Origin: Flavobacterium davisii | GTDB lineage: Bacteria > Bacteroidota > Bacteroidia > Flavobacteriales > Flavobacteriaceae | Length of the DNA: 64,000 nt | Assembly: GCF_019565505.1 (NCBI RefSeq) | Contig: NZ_CP067378.1 | Coordinates: forward strand, 1,798,001-1,862,000 | Reading direction: 5' to 3' | Shown here: positions 37,447 to 48,251 of the stretch, one piece after another | How positions within the stretch are numbered: position 1 is the first letter of the stretch | How the letters are laid out: the number at the start of each line of letters is the position of its first letter | The notes under the pieces: generated by a model | The model's database searches: none | Told to the model about the DNA's origin: nothing | What the model saw: the letters and a program-made list of their open reading frames with translations, nothing else | Made by a program: the position numbers and the translations under genes

Positions 37447-38583
37447 ATGTTAAGTCTAGACCCTATTCACACCAAAGAAACCCTTATTTCGCGAAATACG
37501 ACACGTAGTAAGTCTTTATATATACTAATGGTAGCTGTAGTACTAGCTGTATTAGGAGCATTGCCATTTATTTATGTAGACATAAGCAGCCAGAGCCGTG
37601 GTATTATTCGTAGTCAGCAGGATAAAGTACCTTTGCAAACAGTAGTGAGTGGCAAGATTATAAGTTGCTTACTAAAAAATAACAAACTGGTAAAAAAAGG
37701 GGATACCTTAGTAAAAATAGCGCAAGATAATTTACAAACAGAAAAAGCCAGTACCCAAGCCACTGTTAACGATAATCAAATTTTATTGAACGATTTGCAA
37801 CAAGCTGTAGCAGGACAAGGTGAGCAGTTGCGTACAGCTGTTATGGTGCAAGAATGGTACAGTTATACCAGTCGTCGGAATGAGTTACTTGAAAAATATC
37901 ATTTTGCCCAGCAAGAGCATGATCGTCAGAAAAAACTGTTTGATAAAGGGGTTATCTCCGCAAGTGAATTCGAAAAATTCCTTCATGCTGCCAAAACAGC
38001 TCAACAAGCTGTAGCTGTTTTAGAAAAAAGTCAAAAGGCACAGTGGCAAAATCGTCACCGGGAACTGTCGGTTCAATCTAAAAATCTAACCGGGACGATA
38101 CAAAAAATAGCCACCGAATCCAAAAACTATTATGTTACTGCACCAGTTTCAGGTGTAATTACCGAATTTTCGGGTGTGCAAGTAGGTTCTTTTTTCACCC
38201 CGTCGCAACCCATTGCCGTTATTACTCCAATCGATCAACAGTTAGTAGAATGTACGGTTAGCCCAAATGATATAGGTTTGATACATAAGAATCAAGAAGT
38301 AAAGTTTCAAATGGATGCTTTTAATTATAACCAATGGGGCTTATTAACAGGAAGAGTAATCGATATTGATAAAAATATTACGTTACAAGAAAATCAAGCT
38401 TTTTTTAAAGTACGTTGTGCTTTAAACTCTCCCATTTTACAACTTAAATCAGGATATACGACCCGTGCTACTAACGGGATGACACTTACTGCTCGATATA
38501 CTCTAACACGTAGAAGTCTTTTTGATTTACTATTTGATAAGATGGACGATTGGTTAAATCCAAAATTAGTTAGTGTTCAGTAA
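37447..38583 (+). CDS. HlyD-family membrane fusion protein
   Basis: I choose the ATG at 37447, after which come RNTTRSKSLYILMVAVVLAV (membrane helix), a lipoyl-like half (QTVVSGKIISCLLKNNKLVK), a long coiled coil (about residues 100-220) and the second lipoyl half with beta barrel (YYVTAPVSGVITEFSGVQVG). This is the adaptor of type I exporters, linking the inner-membrane ABC protein to an outer-membrane channel. The ABC gene follows. No TolC-like gene is in the window. Confidence 0.92.
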   Translation: MLSLDPIHTKETLISRNTTRSKSLYILMVAVVLAVLGALPFIYVDISSQSRGIIRSQQDKVPLQTVVSGKIISCLLKNNKLVKKGDTLVKIAQDNLQTEKASTQATVNDNQILLNDLQQAVAGQGEQLRTAVMVQEWYSYTSRRNELLEKYHFAQQEHDRQKKLFDKGVISASEFEKFLHAAKTAQQAVAVLEKSQKAQWQNRHRELSVQSKNLTGTIQKIATESKNYYVTAPVSGVITEFSGVQVGSFFTPSQPIAVITPIDQQLVECTVSPNDIGLIHKNQEVKFQMDAFNYNQWGLLTGRVIDIDKNITLQENQAFFKVRCALNSPILQLKSGYTTRATNGMTLTARYTLTRRSLFDLLFDKMDDWLNPKLVSVQ

Positions 38584-38689
38584 TTGCTTTTTAGTATTCA
38601 GTAATCAATGTTCAGTAATCAGGGATTTGTTGAAGTAGTTACTGTTGTACTCTCCTTGAACCATTTATGGTAAAAATAATAATAAGAAA

Positions 38690-40861
38690 ATGTCTATAAA
38701 AATAAAACAACATGATATTCGCGATTGTGGCGCTGCTTGTTTGGCATCAATCGGGAATCATTACAAGGTTAATCTTCCTATAGCCCGTATCAGACAATTA
38801 GCTAGTACTGATAAAAGAGGTACCAATGTATTAGGGATGATTGAAGCTGCCGAAAAAATGGGTTTTACAGCTAAAGGTGTAAAAGGTGATTTGGATGCAT
38901 TAGATAAAATACCTTTACCCGCTGTTGCACACGTAATAATAAAAGAGCAGTTACATCATTATGTTGTGATTTATAAAGTAGAAGCCTCCCCTAACCCTTC
39001 CAAAGGAGGGGGAACTGTAACCGTAATGGATCCTGGTACAGGTACTATGGAGCATTATACCTATGAAGATTTTAAGAAAATATGGTCTGGAGTACTCATT
39101 CTTTTTGCACCAGCGGATCATTTCAAAACCTATAGCGAAAAAATTAGCCCATTAAAAAGATTTTGGGATTTAATTCAGCCACATAAAATTATCTTAATAC
39201 AAGCCTTAGTAGGCGCTATTGTTTTCACAATTTTAGGACTTGCCATGTCTATTTATGTTCAAAAGATTACGGATTATGTACTCGTTGAAGGCAATCGTAA
39301 ACTTTTGAATCTATTGAGTGTAACAATGATTGGGATCATCTTACTTCAGGCATACATTGGTTCAAAAAAGAGTATCTTGGTCATGAAAACAGGTCAGTTA
39401 ATTGATGCTAAGTTAATTTTAGGTTACTATAAGCATTTGTTGCGATTGCCACAGCGTTTTTTTGATACCATGCAAATCGGTGAAATTACCTCACGTATAA
39501 ATGATGCGGTTAAGATTCGTTCTTTTATAAATGATGTAGCCATAGAATTAATCGTAAATGTTTTTATTGTTATTTTTTCATTTGTATTAATGTTTACGTA
39601 CTATTGGAAGTTAGCCTTGATTATTTTATTAGTTATTCCTTTCTATGGGTTGGTTTATTTTTTATTAAACAAGTTTAATAAAAAAGTAGAACGTGATATT
39701 ATGGAAAATGGAGCTGAACTACAAACACAGTTAACGGAAAGTATTACGCATATACGTACGGTTAAAGAATTTGGGATAGAGGATTTTTCAAATATTAAAA
39801 CTGAAAATCGATTTGTGAAATTACTTTTTTCCGTCTATAAGTCTGGAGCAAATACTTTATTCGCTGGAACATCTACTCAATTCTTAGCTTCTATTTTTAC
39901 TGTTGTTTTAATGTGGATTGGCGCTGGTTATGTCATGGATCGTGCAATTACCCCGGGTGAATTATTTTCTTTCTATGCACTTATTGGTTATTTTACTTCA
40001 CCTGTTGCTTCGTTAATTGGTATGAATAAAACAATGCAAAATGCCTTGATAGCTGCGGATCGTTTATTTGAGATTATGGACTTGGAACGTGAAGCTACTG
40101 AAAATAAAATGGAATTAGATAAAGACAATTTAGGCGATATTCGTTTTGAGCAAGTTTGTTTTAGATATGGTTCTCGTCAGGAAGTTTTTACTGATTTTAG
40201 CGCAGTGTTTAGAAGAAATGAGACCACTGCTATAGTAGGAGAAAGTGGAAGTGGAAAAACAACATTGATTTCACTGCTTCAAAGTCTATATCCAATACAG
40301 AGCGGAAAAATTTATATTGGAAATTATGATTTGCAATATATTCATTATGCCAGCTTGCGCAATATGGTTGGTGTTATTCCTCAGCAATTGAATCTTTTTT
40401 CAGGAAATATTATTGAAAATATTGCATTGGGCGATACTTTTCCTAATATACAAAGGGTTATCGATTTATGTGGTCAGTTAGGAATTACAGAGTTTGTAGA
40501 GAAGATGCCTAATGGATTTAATACACAAGTCGGAGAAAACGGTGCCATGTTATCAGGTGGTCAAAAACAACGTATTGCTATTGCTAGAGCATTATATAAA
40601 AACCCAGAAATTTTATTAATGGATGAGGCAACTTCTGCTTTGGATACACAATCGGAACAATTAGTGCAAAAAGCCATACAAGATTTTAAATCCCAAGGGA
40701 AAACCGTTATAGTAATAGCACATAGATTGAGTACTATTGCGAATGCTGATACTATTTTAGTAATGCATGAAGGGAAAGTTGTAGAGAAAGGAAATCATTT
40801 TGAACTTATTGAAAAAGACGGGAAATATGCTGCTTTATGGAGTAAACAAAGTTTGGTTTAA
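38690..40861 (+). CDS. Peptidase-containing ABC exporter (C39, double-glycine specific)
   Basis: The 723-residue protein has an N-terminal C39 peptidase (IKQHDIRDCGAACLASIGNH with Cys13, then HHYVVIYKV and VMDPGTGTMEHY for His and Asp). Six membrane helices (about 165-430) and an ABC ATPase follow (Walker A GESGSGKTT, signature LSGGQKQR, Walker B ILLMDEATSALD). Such transporters cut leaders after GG and export the core. It ends the plus-strand peptide cluster and could serve all four peptides as well as the lanthipeptide-like precursor. Confidence 0.95.
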   Translation: MSIKIKQHDIRDCGAACLASIGNHYKVNLPIARIRQLASTDKRGTNVLGMIEAAEKMGFTAKGVKGDLDALDKIPLPAVAHVIIKEQLHHYVVIYKVEASPNPSKGGGTVTVMDPGTGTMEHYTYEDFKKIWSGVLILFAPADHFKTYSEKISPLKRFWDLIQPHKIILIQALVGAIVFTILGLAMSIYVQKITDYVLVEGNRKLLNLLSVTMIGIILLQAYIGSKKSILVMKTGQLIDAKLILGYYKHLLRLPQRFFDTMQIGEITSRINDAVKIRSFINDVAIELIVNVFIVIFSFVLMFTYYWKLALIILLVIPFYGLVYFLLNKFNKKVERDIMENGAELQTQLTESITHIRTVKEFGIEDFSNIKTENRFVKLLFSVYKSGANTLFAGTSTQFLASIFTVVLMWIGAGYVMDRAITPGELFSFYALIGYFTSPVASLIGMNKTMQNALIAADRLFEIMDLEREATENKMELDKDNLGDIRFEQVCFRYGSRQEVFTDFSAVFRRNETTAIVGESGSGKTTLISLLQSLYPIQSGKIYIGNYDLQYIHYASLRNMVGVIPQQLNLFSGNIIENIALGDTFPNIQRVIDLCGQLGITEFVEKMPNGFNTQVGENGAMLSGGQKQRIAIARALYKNPEILLMDEATSALDTQSEQLVQKAIQDFKSQGKTVIVIAHRLSTIANADTILVMHEGKVVEKGNHFELIEKDGKYAALWSKQSLV

Positions 40862-40970
40862 TACGTTGAAATTTTTATTTGAAATCATCTAAAAATCAAT
40901 AAATTTGCAACCGAATTCTTCCAATTAGAATTCCAAACATTTTGTATAATCTCAAACTTAAGTGTATAGC

Positions 40971-42341
40971 ATGCAACTGTATAACACCTTAAGCGCAGAA
41001 GAAAGAGCCGAGTTGATTGACCAAGCGGGGAAACAACGCCTTACAATTTCTTTCTACCAATACGCGCACATCGAAAACCCGCAAGAATTCCGTAATAATT
41101 TATATGTCGCTTGGGACAAGCTTGAAGCCTTAGGTCGAGTATATGTGGCTACAGAAGGTATTAATGCGCAAATGAGTGTACCTGCCGAGCATTTTGAAGC
41201 GTTCCGTGAAACACTAGAAGCTTACGATTTTATGAAAGGGCTTCGTATTAATGTAGCAGTGGAACACGATGACCATTCTTTCTTAAAACTGACCGTAAAA
41301 GTGCGTCACAAAATCGTTGCAGATGGATTAAACGACGAAACTTTTGATGTAACTAATAAAGGTGTGCATTTAGAAGCAAAAGCTTTCAATGCTATTTTAG
41401 ACGACCCTAACACTATAGTTGTAGATTTTAGAAATCACTATGAAAGCGAAGTAGGACATTTCAGAGGGGCAATTACTCCCGATGTGGAAACATTCCGTGA
41501 GTCGTTACCCATTATTAACGAGCAATTAAAAGAGTTTAAAGAAGATAAAAACCTAGTGATGTATTGTACAGGTGGTATTCGTTGCGAAAAAGCATCGGCT
41601 TACTTCAAGCATCAAGGTTTTAAAAATGTATACCAATTAGAAGGAGGTATCATCAACTATGCGCGTCAAATCAAAGAACAAGGTTTGGAGAGCAAATTTA
41701 TTGGTAAAAATTTTGTATTTGACCACCGTTTAGGGGAAAGAATCACGGATGATATTATTGCACAATGCCACCAATGTGGAAAACCTTGCGATAATCATAC
41801 CAATTGTGCTAACGATGGTTGTCATTTGTTATTTATCCAATGTGATGCATGTGCAGAGAAAATGGAGCATTGTTGTTCAAACGAATGCTTAGAAACAACG
41901 CATCTTCCTTTAGAAGAACAGGTAAAATTGCGTAAAGGAATCCAAGTGGGTAATAAAATTTTCCGTAAAGGAAAATCAGCAGCTTTAAAGTTTAAAAAAT
42001 CAGGTGTTTTAGAAGGGATTACACTTGCTAAAGCTACAGAAGAAGAAGCAAAACCAAAAACATTACGCCAACGCATTGCGGTTAAAAAAGTTATGATTGG
42101 AAAAGGAGAACACTATTATTCAAAAGCACAAGTTGGTCAATTTACATTAACCAATCACGAATTAAAAGTAGGTGATAAGGTGTTAATTCAAGGGCCTACT
42201 ACGGGTGAGAAACAACTAATTGTGGAACAACTTTTTGTAAATGGAGAAGAAGGAACTACTGCTATAGCGGGTGATAAAGTGACTTTTGCCGTTCCTTTTA
42301 AAATTAGAGCTTCGGATAAATTGTTTAAATTTACAAAATAA
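40971..42341 (+). CDS. trhO: tRNA uridine(34) hydroxylase TrhO with a U32-like C-terminal domain
   Basis: TrhO makes 5-hydroxyuridine at tRNA position 34 using oxygen. The protein has the N-terminal ferredoxin-like part (GRVYVATEGINAQMSVPAEH), a rhodanese domain with active Cys in NLVMYCTGGIRCEKASAYFK, and a cysteine-rich region (CHQCGKPCDNHTNCANDGCH). The usual size is about 350 residues; this one has 457. The extra C-terminus (KKVMIGKGEHYYSKAQVGQF to FKIRASDKLFK) closely resembles the C-terminal domain of the U32 protein encoded by the next gene. The start at 40971 fits the family better than the GTG three codons earlier. Confidence 0.88.
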   Translation: MQLYNTLSAEERAELIDQAGKQRLTISFYQYAHIENPQEFRNNLYVAWDKLEALGRVYVATEGINAQMSVPAEHFEAFRETLEAYDFMKGLRINVAVEHDDHSFLKLTVKVRHKIVADGLNDETFDVTNKGVHLEAKAFNAILDDPNTIVVDFRNHYESEVGHFRGAITPDVETFRESLPIINEQLKEFKEDKNLVMYCTGGIRCEKASAYFKHQGFKNVYQLEGGIINYARQIKEQGLESKFIGKNFVFDHRLGERITDDIIAQCHQCGKPCDNHTNCANDGCHLLFIQCDACAEKMEHCCSNECLETTHLPLEEQVKLRKGIQVGNKIFRKGKSAALKFKKSGVLEGITLAKATEEEAKPKTLRQRIAVKKVMIGKGEHYYSKAQVGQFTLTNHELKVGDKVLIQGPTTGEKQLIVEQLFVNGEEGTTAIAGDKVTFAVPFKIRASDKLFKFTK

Positions 42342-42342
42342 T

Positions 42343-43586
42343 ATGACCACTACAGGAAAGATTGAGTTAATGGCTCCTGCTGGAAATTTTGAGTCCCTAC
42401 AAGCTGCTTTAGATAACGGTTGTGATTCTATTTATTTTGGTGTTGAGCAATTAAATATGCGTGCACGTGCAACCGTAAATTTTGTTCTAGATGATTTACC
42501 TGAAATTGCTCGCCGTTGCCAAGAAAAAAAGGTAAGAACTTATCTTACATTAAATACGATTATTTATGATCATGATTTGTCAATAGTTAAAACATTAGTT
42601 ACAAAAGCAAAAGAAGCAGGCATTACAGCCGTAATTGCATCAGACCAAGCTGTAATTATGACAGCAAGGACAGCAGGTATGGAAGTACATATTTCTACTC
42701 AATTAAACGTAACAAATATTGAAACAGTAAAGTTTTATGCCTTGTTTGCAGATACTATTGTTTTATCCCGTGAGTTGAGTTTGCGTCAAGTTAAAAAAAT
42801 TACAGAACAAATAGAAAAAGAAAATATTAAAGGACCTAGTGGTAATTTAGTAGAAATAGAGATTTTCGGTCATGGCGCATTATGTATGGCTGTATCAGGG
42901 AAATGTTATTTGAGCTTACATTCTCACAATTCTTCGGCAAATCGTGGTGCATGTAAACAAAATTGTCGAAAAAAATACACGGTTATCGATCAAGAGTCAG
43001 GTTTTGAAATTGAAATTGATAATGAATATATGATGTCTCCAAAAGACTTATGTACCCTAGATTTTTTAGATCAAGTAATAGATTCAGGAATTAAAGTACT
43101 AAAATTAGAGGGACGCGGACGTGCTCCCGAGTATGTAGCAACCGTTACCAAAACATACCGTGATGCGATTGATGCGTATTACGATGGGACTTTTTCTAAG
43201 GAAAAAATTAATAGTTGGATGGAAACATTAGAAACAGTTTATAATCGTGGTTTCTGGAGTGGTTATTATTTAGGACAGAAATTAGGAGAATGGAGTAAAG
43301 ATCCGGTGAAGTCACGCAACACAAAAAAAAAGTATACGTAGGTAAAGGTACACATTATTTTCCTAAAGCAAGTATTGGTGAATTTAAAATAGAAGCTTAC
43401 GATATTAAACAAGGAGATAAAATTTTAATAACAGGACCTAGCACGGGAGCGCAGGAAATGATTATTGAAGAAATGTATGTAAATGATCTAGTGGCTGATA
43501 AAGCAACAAAAGGAGATAGTTGTACTTTTAAATTACCTTTCAGAATACGTTTGTCCGATAAATTATACAAAATTGTAGAGGCATAA
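42343..43586 (+). CDS. trhP: tRNA hydroxylation protein TrhP, U32 family (one frameshift)
   Basis: The U32 core begins KIELMAPAGNFESLQAALDN and includes the four cysteines of its Fe-S site (GHGALCMAVSGKCYLSLHSH, then RGACKQNCRKKY). The stop at 43341 is caused by a nine-A run; adding one A gives TKKKVYVGKGTHYFPKASIG and the usual C-terminal U32 domain, ending at 43586. TrhP (YegQ) adds the prephenate-dependent hydroxyl to tRNA U34. The gene follows trhO by one base and overlaps the ferredoxin gene by one base, so the three form an operon. Confidence 0.87.
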
Positions 43587-43816
43587 TGATTATAGTAACT
43601 TTACAAAGAGATAAATGTATTGGATGTAATTACTGTGTAGAGTTTGCACCAGCACAATTTCAAATGTCTAAAAAAGATGGAAAATCTGTCTTAATAAAAT
43701 CCGTTGATACAAAAGGTTTTCATACCTTAAAATCACATGATCATACTATTTTTGATGCTTGCGAATTAGCAGAAAAAGCCTGTCCCGTGCATATAATTAC
43801 AGTAAAGGAAACTTAA
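43586..43816 (+). CDS. 4Fe-4S ferredoxin
   Basis: The 76-residue protein begins MIIVTLQRDKCIGCNYCVEF and ends in CELAEKACPVHIITV, the cysteine pattern of a small single-cluster ferredoxin. It overlaps trhP by one base. Because TrhP needs an Fe-S cluster, this ferredoxin may supply electrons to it; that link is inferred from the operon. Confidence 0.87.
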   Translation: MIIVTLQRDKCIGCNYCVEFAPAQFQMSKKDGKSVLIKSVDTKGFHTLKSHDHTIFDACELAEKACPVHIITVKET

Positions 43817-43837
43817 AAAATAAAAAATAGAAGTCTA

Positions 43838-43867
43838 AACCTGTTGTGTTATAAATACAACAGGTTT
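43838..43867 (+). terminator. Terminator of the trhO-trhP-ferredoxin operon
   Basis: Arms AAACCTGTTGT and ACAACAGGTTT form an 11-bp stem followed by a T run, just after the ferredoxin stop. Confidence 0.85.
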
Positions 43868-43988
43868 TTTTATTTTGAAAAATGTCATTTGAATTTTGGT
43901 GCTTAAAAATTGTATCTTTACACACAAAAGTAAATTGGCAGTAGTAGTCTCACTTCAAAATGAGACGACCAATATATATTCAAATTTT

Positions 43989-45429
43989 ATGGCATGTACT
44001 AATTGTTCAACCTCTTCTGGATCTCCAAAGGGGTGTAAAAATAATGGAACTTGTGGCACTGATAGCTGCAATAAATTAACCGTTTTCGATTGGCTCTCTA
44101 ATATGTCCCTTCCGGGAGGACAAGAACCTTTTGACTGTGTAGAAGTTCGTTTTAAAAATGGTAGAAAAGAATTTTTTAAAAATGCTGAAAAACTAAGCCT
44201 TTCCATTGGTGATATAGTAGCAACAGAAGCTAATCCCTGGACACGATGTTGGAATTATTACTTTAACTGGTGAATTAGTTAAAGTACAAATGAAAAAAAA
44301 AGGAGTAGATTACACAACTGAAACACCTAAAATATATCGTAAAGCATCACAAAAAGATATAGATATTTGGCAAGAAGCACGTAATAGAGAACAAGGAATA
44401 CAAGTACGCGCTCGTGAACTGGCTATTGCATTAAATCTTGAAATGAAAATATCTGATATTGAATTTCAAGGAGATGGATCTAAAGCAACATTTTATTATA
44501 CCGCCAGTGATCGTGTCGATTTTCGACAATTAATTAAAGATTATGCAGCCGAATTCAAGATTCGTATTGAAATGAAACAAGTAGGTTTTCGTCAAGAAGC
44601 AGCACGTTTAGGAGGGGTAGGTTCTTGTGGACGTGAATTATGTTGTTCAACTTGGTTAACCGATTTTAGAAGTGTTAATACTTCAGCAGCTCGTTATCAA
44701 CAATTATCACTAAATCCTCAAAAATTAGCAGGTCAGTGTGGAAAACTCAAATGTTGTTTAAATTATGAGTTGGATACCTATATGGATGCTTTAAAAGATT
44801 TTCCAGATATGGAAACTAAATTATTAACGGATAGAGGAGAAGCTACTTGCCAAAAAATTGATATATTTAAAGAATTAATGTGGTTTGCTTACCCCGATAA
44901 TATGGCTATTTGGCACATGCTTAAAGTGAGTGAAGTAAAAGAAATTTTAGATCTAAATAAAGAAGGAAAAAAAATAGCCACTTTAGAAGATTTTGTTTAC
45001 GAAGAAGAAAAGGAAACAGTAGAAAAAACATTTCAGAATGCAATGGGGCAAGACAGTCTAACCCGTTTTGATCAACCTAAGAAAAAAAATAAGAAAAAGA
45101 AGACAAATAGTACAACCATTTCTAACGAAAAACCTATTGAAAATAAAACCGAAAAAATAATCAAACCTCGTTTTGAACAAAACAAACCCAAGCCAGAACA
45201 TAAGCATAAACCCAAACCTAAACCTAAACCAGAAGCGATTAAACCCAAATTAGAAGAACGTAAATTAAAACAAGAAGGAGGCACTAAATCTAAACCAGAA
45301 GTTGCGAACTCTAAAGAAGATCATAATAAGAATAATCAAACAGAAGGGCAAAGGCCTAGAAACAATAGACCAAGACCCAGAAATAATAGGTCAAAAAATA
45401 GAAATGATAAAAAAGATGATCAAAACTAA
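43989..45429 (+). CDS. ricT: RicT (PSP1/YaaT family) iron-sulfur complex subunit (one frameshift)
   Basis: The start at 43989 gives MACTNCSTSSGSPKGCKNNG, a cysteine-rich head, then the PSP1 domain. The first part ends early at 44273 because of an extra C in CCC near 44240; removing it gives NPGHDVGIITLTGELVKVQM and continues to 45429. The core has GGVGSCGRELCCSTWLTDF and LAGQCGKLKCCLNYELDTYM, typical of RicT. The C-terminal 130 residues are a Lys/Pro/Asn-rich tail (KPKPEHKHKPKPKPKPEAI) of low complexity. In Bacillus, RicT affects RNA processing and development; its role here is not known. Confidence 0.88.
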
Positions 45430-45907
45430 TTGGTACGGTTTCCTTTTAGGAATCGCATTGGTATCTTGTGACAAATCACAAGTATTTGACCAGTATAAGA
45501 CTTTTGAAAACGGATGGGCAAAAAAAGAAGCAGTAAGTTTTGAGTTTGAACAAGAAGCTTCAAAAAAACCATTGAACTTATTTATTAATGTACGTAATAA
45601 TGATGATTATGAATTTAGTAATCTATTTTTAATCGTAAAACTAGAACAACCACAAGGAAAAATATATGTTGATACATTAGAATATCAAATGGCAAATCCA
45701 GATGGTAGTCTTATGGGACAAGGCTTTTCTGATGTAAAAGAAAGTAAATTGTGGTACAAAGAAAATTATATATTCCCTAAAAAAGGAAAATACAAAGTAA
45801 CCATTCAACAAGCAGTTCGTGAAAATGGAAAATTAAAAGGAATTGAAGTTTTAAATGGTGTTACTGAATTAGGTTTTAGAATAGAATCAACAGAAGAAAA
45901 TAAATAA
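45416..45907 (+). CDS. gldH: Gliding motility lipoprotein GldH
   Basis: The start at 45416 gives a lipoprotein signal (MIKTNWYGFLLGIALVSC, lipobox LVSC) and a 163-residue protein with FENGWAKKEAVSFEFEQEAS and YFP-like LWYKENYIFPKKGKYKVTIQ, matching GldH. GldH is an outer-membrane-linked lipoprotein needed for gliding and type IX secretion in Flavobacterium. It overlaps ricT by 14 bp and precedes PBP1A by 2 bp, the usual order in this family. Confidence 0.92.
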   Translation: MIKTNWYGFLLGIALVSCDKSQVFDQYKTFENGWAKKEAVSFEFEQEASKKPLNLFINVRNNDDYEFSNLFLIVKLEQPQGKIYVDTLEYQMANPDGSLMGQGFSDVKESKLWYKENYIFPKKGKYKVTIQQAVRENGKLKGIEVLNGVTELGFRIESTEENK

Positions 45908-45909
45908 TT

Positions 45910-48243
45910 ATGGCTCAAAAATTAAACACTCGTAAACCAGATTATGACCCTTATGTAAAGAAATTTTGGAAATACTTTCTCTACGCATTTGGAGGTGTTT
46001 TTTTGTTTTTCCTTTTTGCTTCTTGGGGCTTATTCGGTTCCATGCCATCTTTTGAAGAATTAGAAAATCCAGAATCCAATCTAGCTACTGAAATTATTTC
46101 ATCAGATGGAGTGGTTATTGGTAAATTTTTTAATGAAAATAGAACACCCGTAAAATATGAGGATTTACCAAAACATTTAGTTAAAGCACTCGTAGCCACT
46201 GAAGATGAACGATTTTATGAACATTCAGGAATTGATGGAAAAAGAACGCTAAGTGCAGCCTTAAAGTTAGGTACAGATGGGGGGGCATCTACCCTAACAC
46301 AACAATTAGCAAAGTTACTTTTTCATGGAGAACGTTCCAAATTTAAAATTATAGGACTCATCCAAAAAGCAAAAGAATGGATTATTGCAATTCGTTTAGA
46401 ACGTCAATATACCAAAAACGAAATTATAGCAATGTATCTTAATAAAGTTGATTTTGTAAATACCGCAGTAGGAATACGTTCTGCGGCCAAAGTATATTTT
46501 GCAAAAGAACCCAAACAACTTACAATAGACGAATCAGCTATGTTAGTAGGAATGTTAAAAAATCCTTCTCTATTTAACCCATTAAAACGTGAAGAAAAAG
46601 TACGGGATCGTCGTAATGTAGTCTTGAAACAAATGGAAAAAAATGGTTTTTTAACCACTACACAAAAAGAAAATTATCAGGCAAAACCTATAAAACTAAC
46701 CTTTTCGCCCGAAAAATATAATGAAGGAACCGCTACCTATTTTAGAGAATATCTTCGTGATTATATGAAAAAATGGGTTGAAGAAAACAAAAAAGAAGAT
46801 GGTTCTGATTATAATATCTATTCAGATGGATTAAAAATTTATACCACTATTGATTCTCGTATGCAGTTGTATGCAGAAGAAGCAATGAAAGAACATTTAG
46901 CTAATTTACAACAAGAATTTTTTATAGAACAAAAGAAAAATAAAACAGCTCCTTTTGTTAATATAACGGATACTGAAATTGAAAAAGTAATGGATCGTTC
47001 TATGCGTAATTCTGAACGTTGGCGAATTTTATCTGAAAATGGTATGGAAGAAGATGATATAAAAAAATCTTTTCACATCAAAACAAAAATGACTGTATTT
47101 ACTTGGAAAGGAGATCGTGATACACTTATGACCCCTTATGATTCCATTCGTTATTATAAACATTTCTTGCAGCCGGGTTTAATGGCTATGGAACCCCAAA
47201 CAGGTCATGTAAAAGCTTGGGTGGGAGGTATAGATTACCGTTATTTTCAATATGATCACGTAGGTTTAGGTGCCCGTCAAGTAGGATCTACTTTCAAGCC
47301 TTTTGTATACGCAACCGCTATACAACAATTAGGAATGTCTCCTTGTGATACCATTTTAGACGGCCCATTTATGATTCGTAAAGGAAAGCATAATGTTACA
47401 GAAGATTGGGAACCCCGAAATTCTGATAGAAGATATAGAGGAATGATGACCTTAAAAAGAGCACTAGCAAATTCTGTTAATACAGTATCTGCCAAGTTAA
47501 TTGATAAGACAGGTCCTGACGCTGTAATTGCGTTATTAAGAAAATTAGGAGTAGAAACAGAAATCCCCTCACAACCCTCTATTGCTTTAGGTGCCGTTGA
47601 TATTACCGTAAGAGATATGGTTGCTGCATTTAGCACCTTTGCCAATCAAGGTATTTATTTAAAACCACAAGTCATCTCTAAAATAGAAGACAAGAACGGA
47701 AATGTAATTTTTGAACCTAAATTAGAATCTAAAGACGTATTAAGTAAAGATGTTTCCTATGCTGTTATTAAATTATTAGAAGGCGTTACAGAATCAGGTT
47801 CTGGAGATCGTTTACGTACACAAGGAGGTGGATGGAAATACAATAGAGTAACGGGATATCCTTATATGTTTAAAAATCCTATTGCAGGAAAAACCGGTAC
47901 TTCGCAAAATCAATCAGACGGTTGGTTTATAGGGATGGTACCTAATTTAGCAACAGGTGTTTGGGTAGGAAATGAAGATAGATCAGCCCATTTTAAAACG
48001 TTAGCAGCAGGTCAAGGTGCTACTATGGCGTTGCCTATTTGGGGACTTTTTATGAAAAAATGTTATGCAGATCCAACGCTCAATATTTCAAAAGAAGCTT
48101 TTGAAAAACCAAGCGATTTGAAAATTAAAGTAGACTGTTATTCAGTACCTTCTCATTCAAGAAGAGAAAATGATAGTACAGCTAATGACTCCATAAGAGT
48201 AAAACCTGAAGAAGAACAAAACACAGACGAATTTGGTTTATAA
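45910..48243 (+). CDS. Penicillin-binding protein 1A, bifunctional
   Basis: The 777-residue protein has one membrane helix ([20 protein letters not shown]), a GT51 glycosyltransferase domain ([37 protein letters not shown]) and a transpeptidase domain with the active Ser in [18 protein letters not shown] and [13 protein letters not shown]. It polymerises and cross-links peptidoglycan in the periplasm. All catalytic motifs are intact. Confidence 0.95.
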   Translation: MAQKLNTRKPDYDPYVKKFWKYFLYAFGGVFLFFLFASWGLFGSMPSFEELENPESNLATEIISSDGVVIGKFFNENRTPVKYEDLPKHLVKALVATEDERFYEHSGIDGKRTLSAALKLGTDGGASTLTQQLAKLLFHGERSKFKIIGLIQKAKEWIIAIRLERQYTKNEIIAMYLNKVDFVNTAVGIRSAAKVYFAKEPKQLTIDESAMLVGMLKNPSLFNPLKREEKVRDRRNVVLKQMEKNGFLTTTQKENYQAKPIKLTFSPEKYNEGTATYFREYLRDYMKKWVEENKKEDGSDYNIYSDGLKIYTTIDSRMQLYAEEAMKEHLANLQQEFFIEQKKNKTAPFVNITDTEIEKVMDRSMRNSERWRILSENGMEEDDIKKSFHIKTKMTVFTWKGDRDTLMTPYDSIRYYKHFLQPGLMAMEPQTGHVKAWVGGIDYRYFQYDHVGLGARQVGSTFKPFVYATAIQQLGMSPCDTILDGPFMIRKGKHNVTEDWEPRNSDRRYRGMMTLKRALANSVNTVSAKLIDKTGPDAVIALLRKLGVETEIPSQPSIALGAVDITVRDMVAAFSTFANQGIYLKPQVISKIEDKNGNVIFEPKLESKDVLSKDVSYAVIKLLEGVTESGSGDRLRTQGGGWKYNRVTGYPYMFKNPIAGKTGTSQNQSDGWFIGMVPNLATGVWVGNEDRSAHFKTLAAGQGATMALPIWGLFMKKCYADPTLNISKEAFEKPSDLKIKVDCYSVPSHSRRENDSTANDSIRVKPEEEQNTDEFGL

Positions 48244-48251
48244 ACACAACT

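Noticed and set aside
45072..45284. Minus-strand frame in the ricT tail
   Set aside because: It mirrors the low-complexity Lys/Pro-rich tail of ricT and has no independent support.
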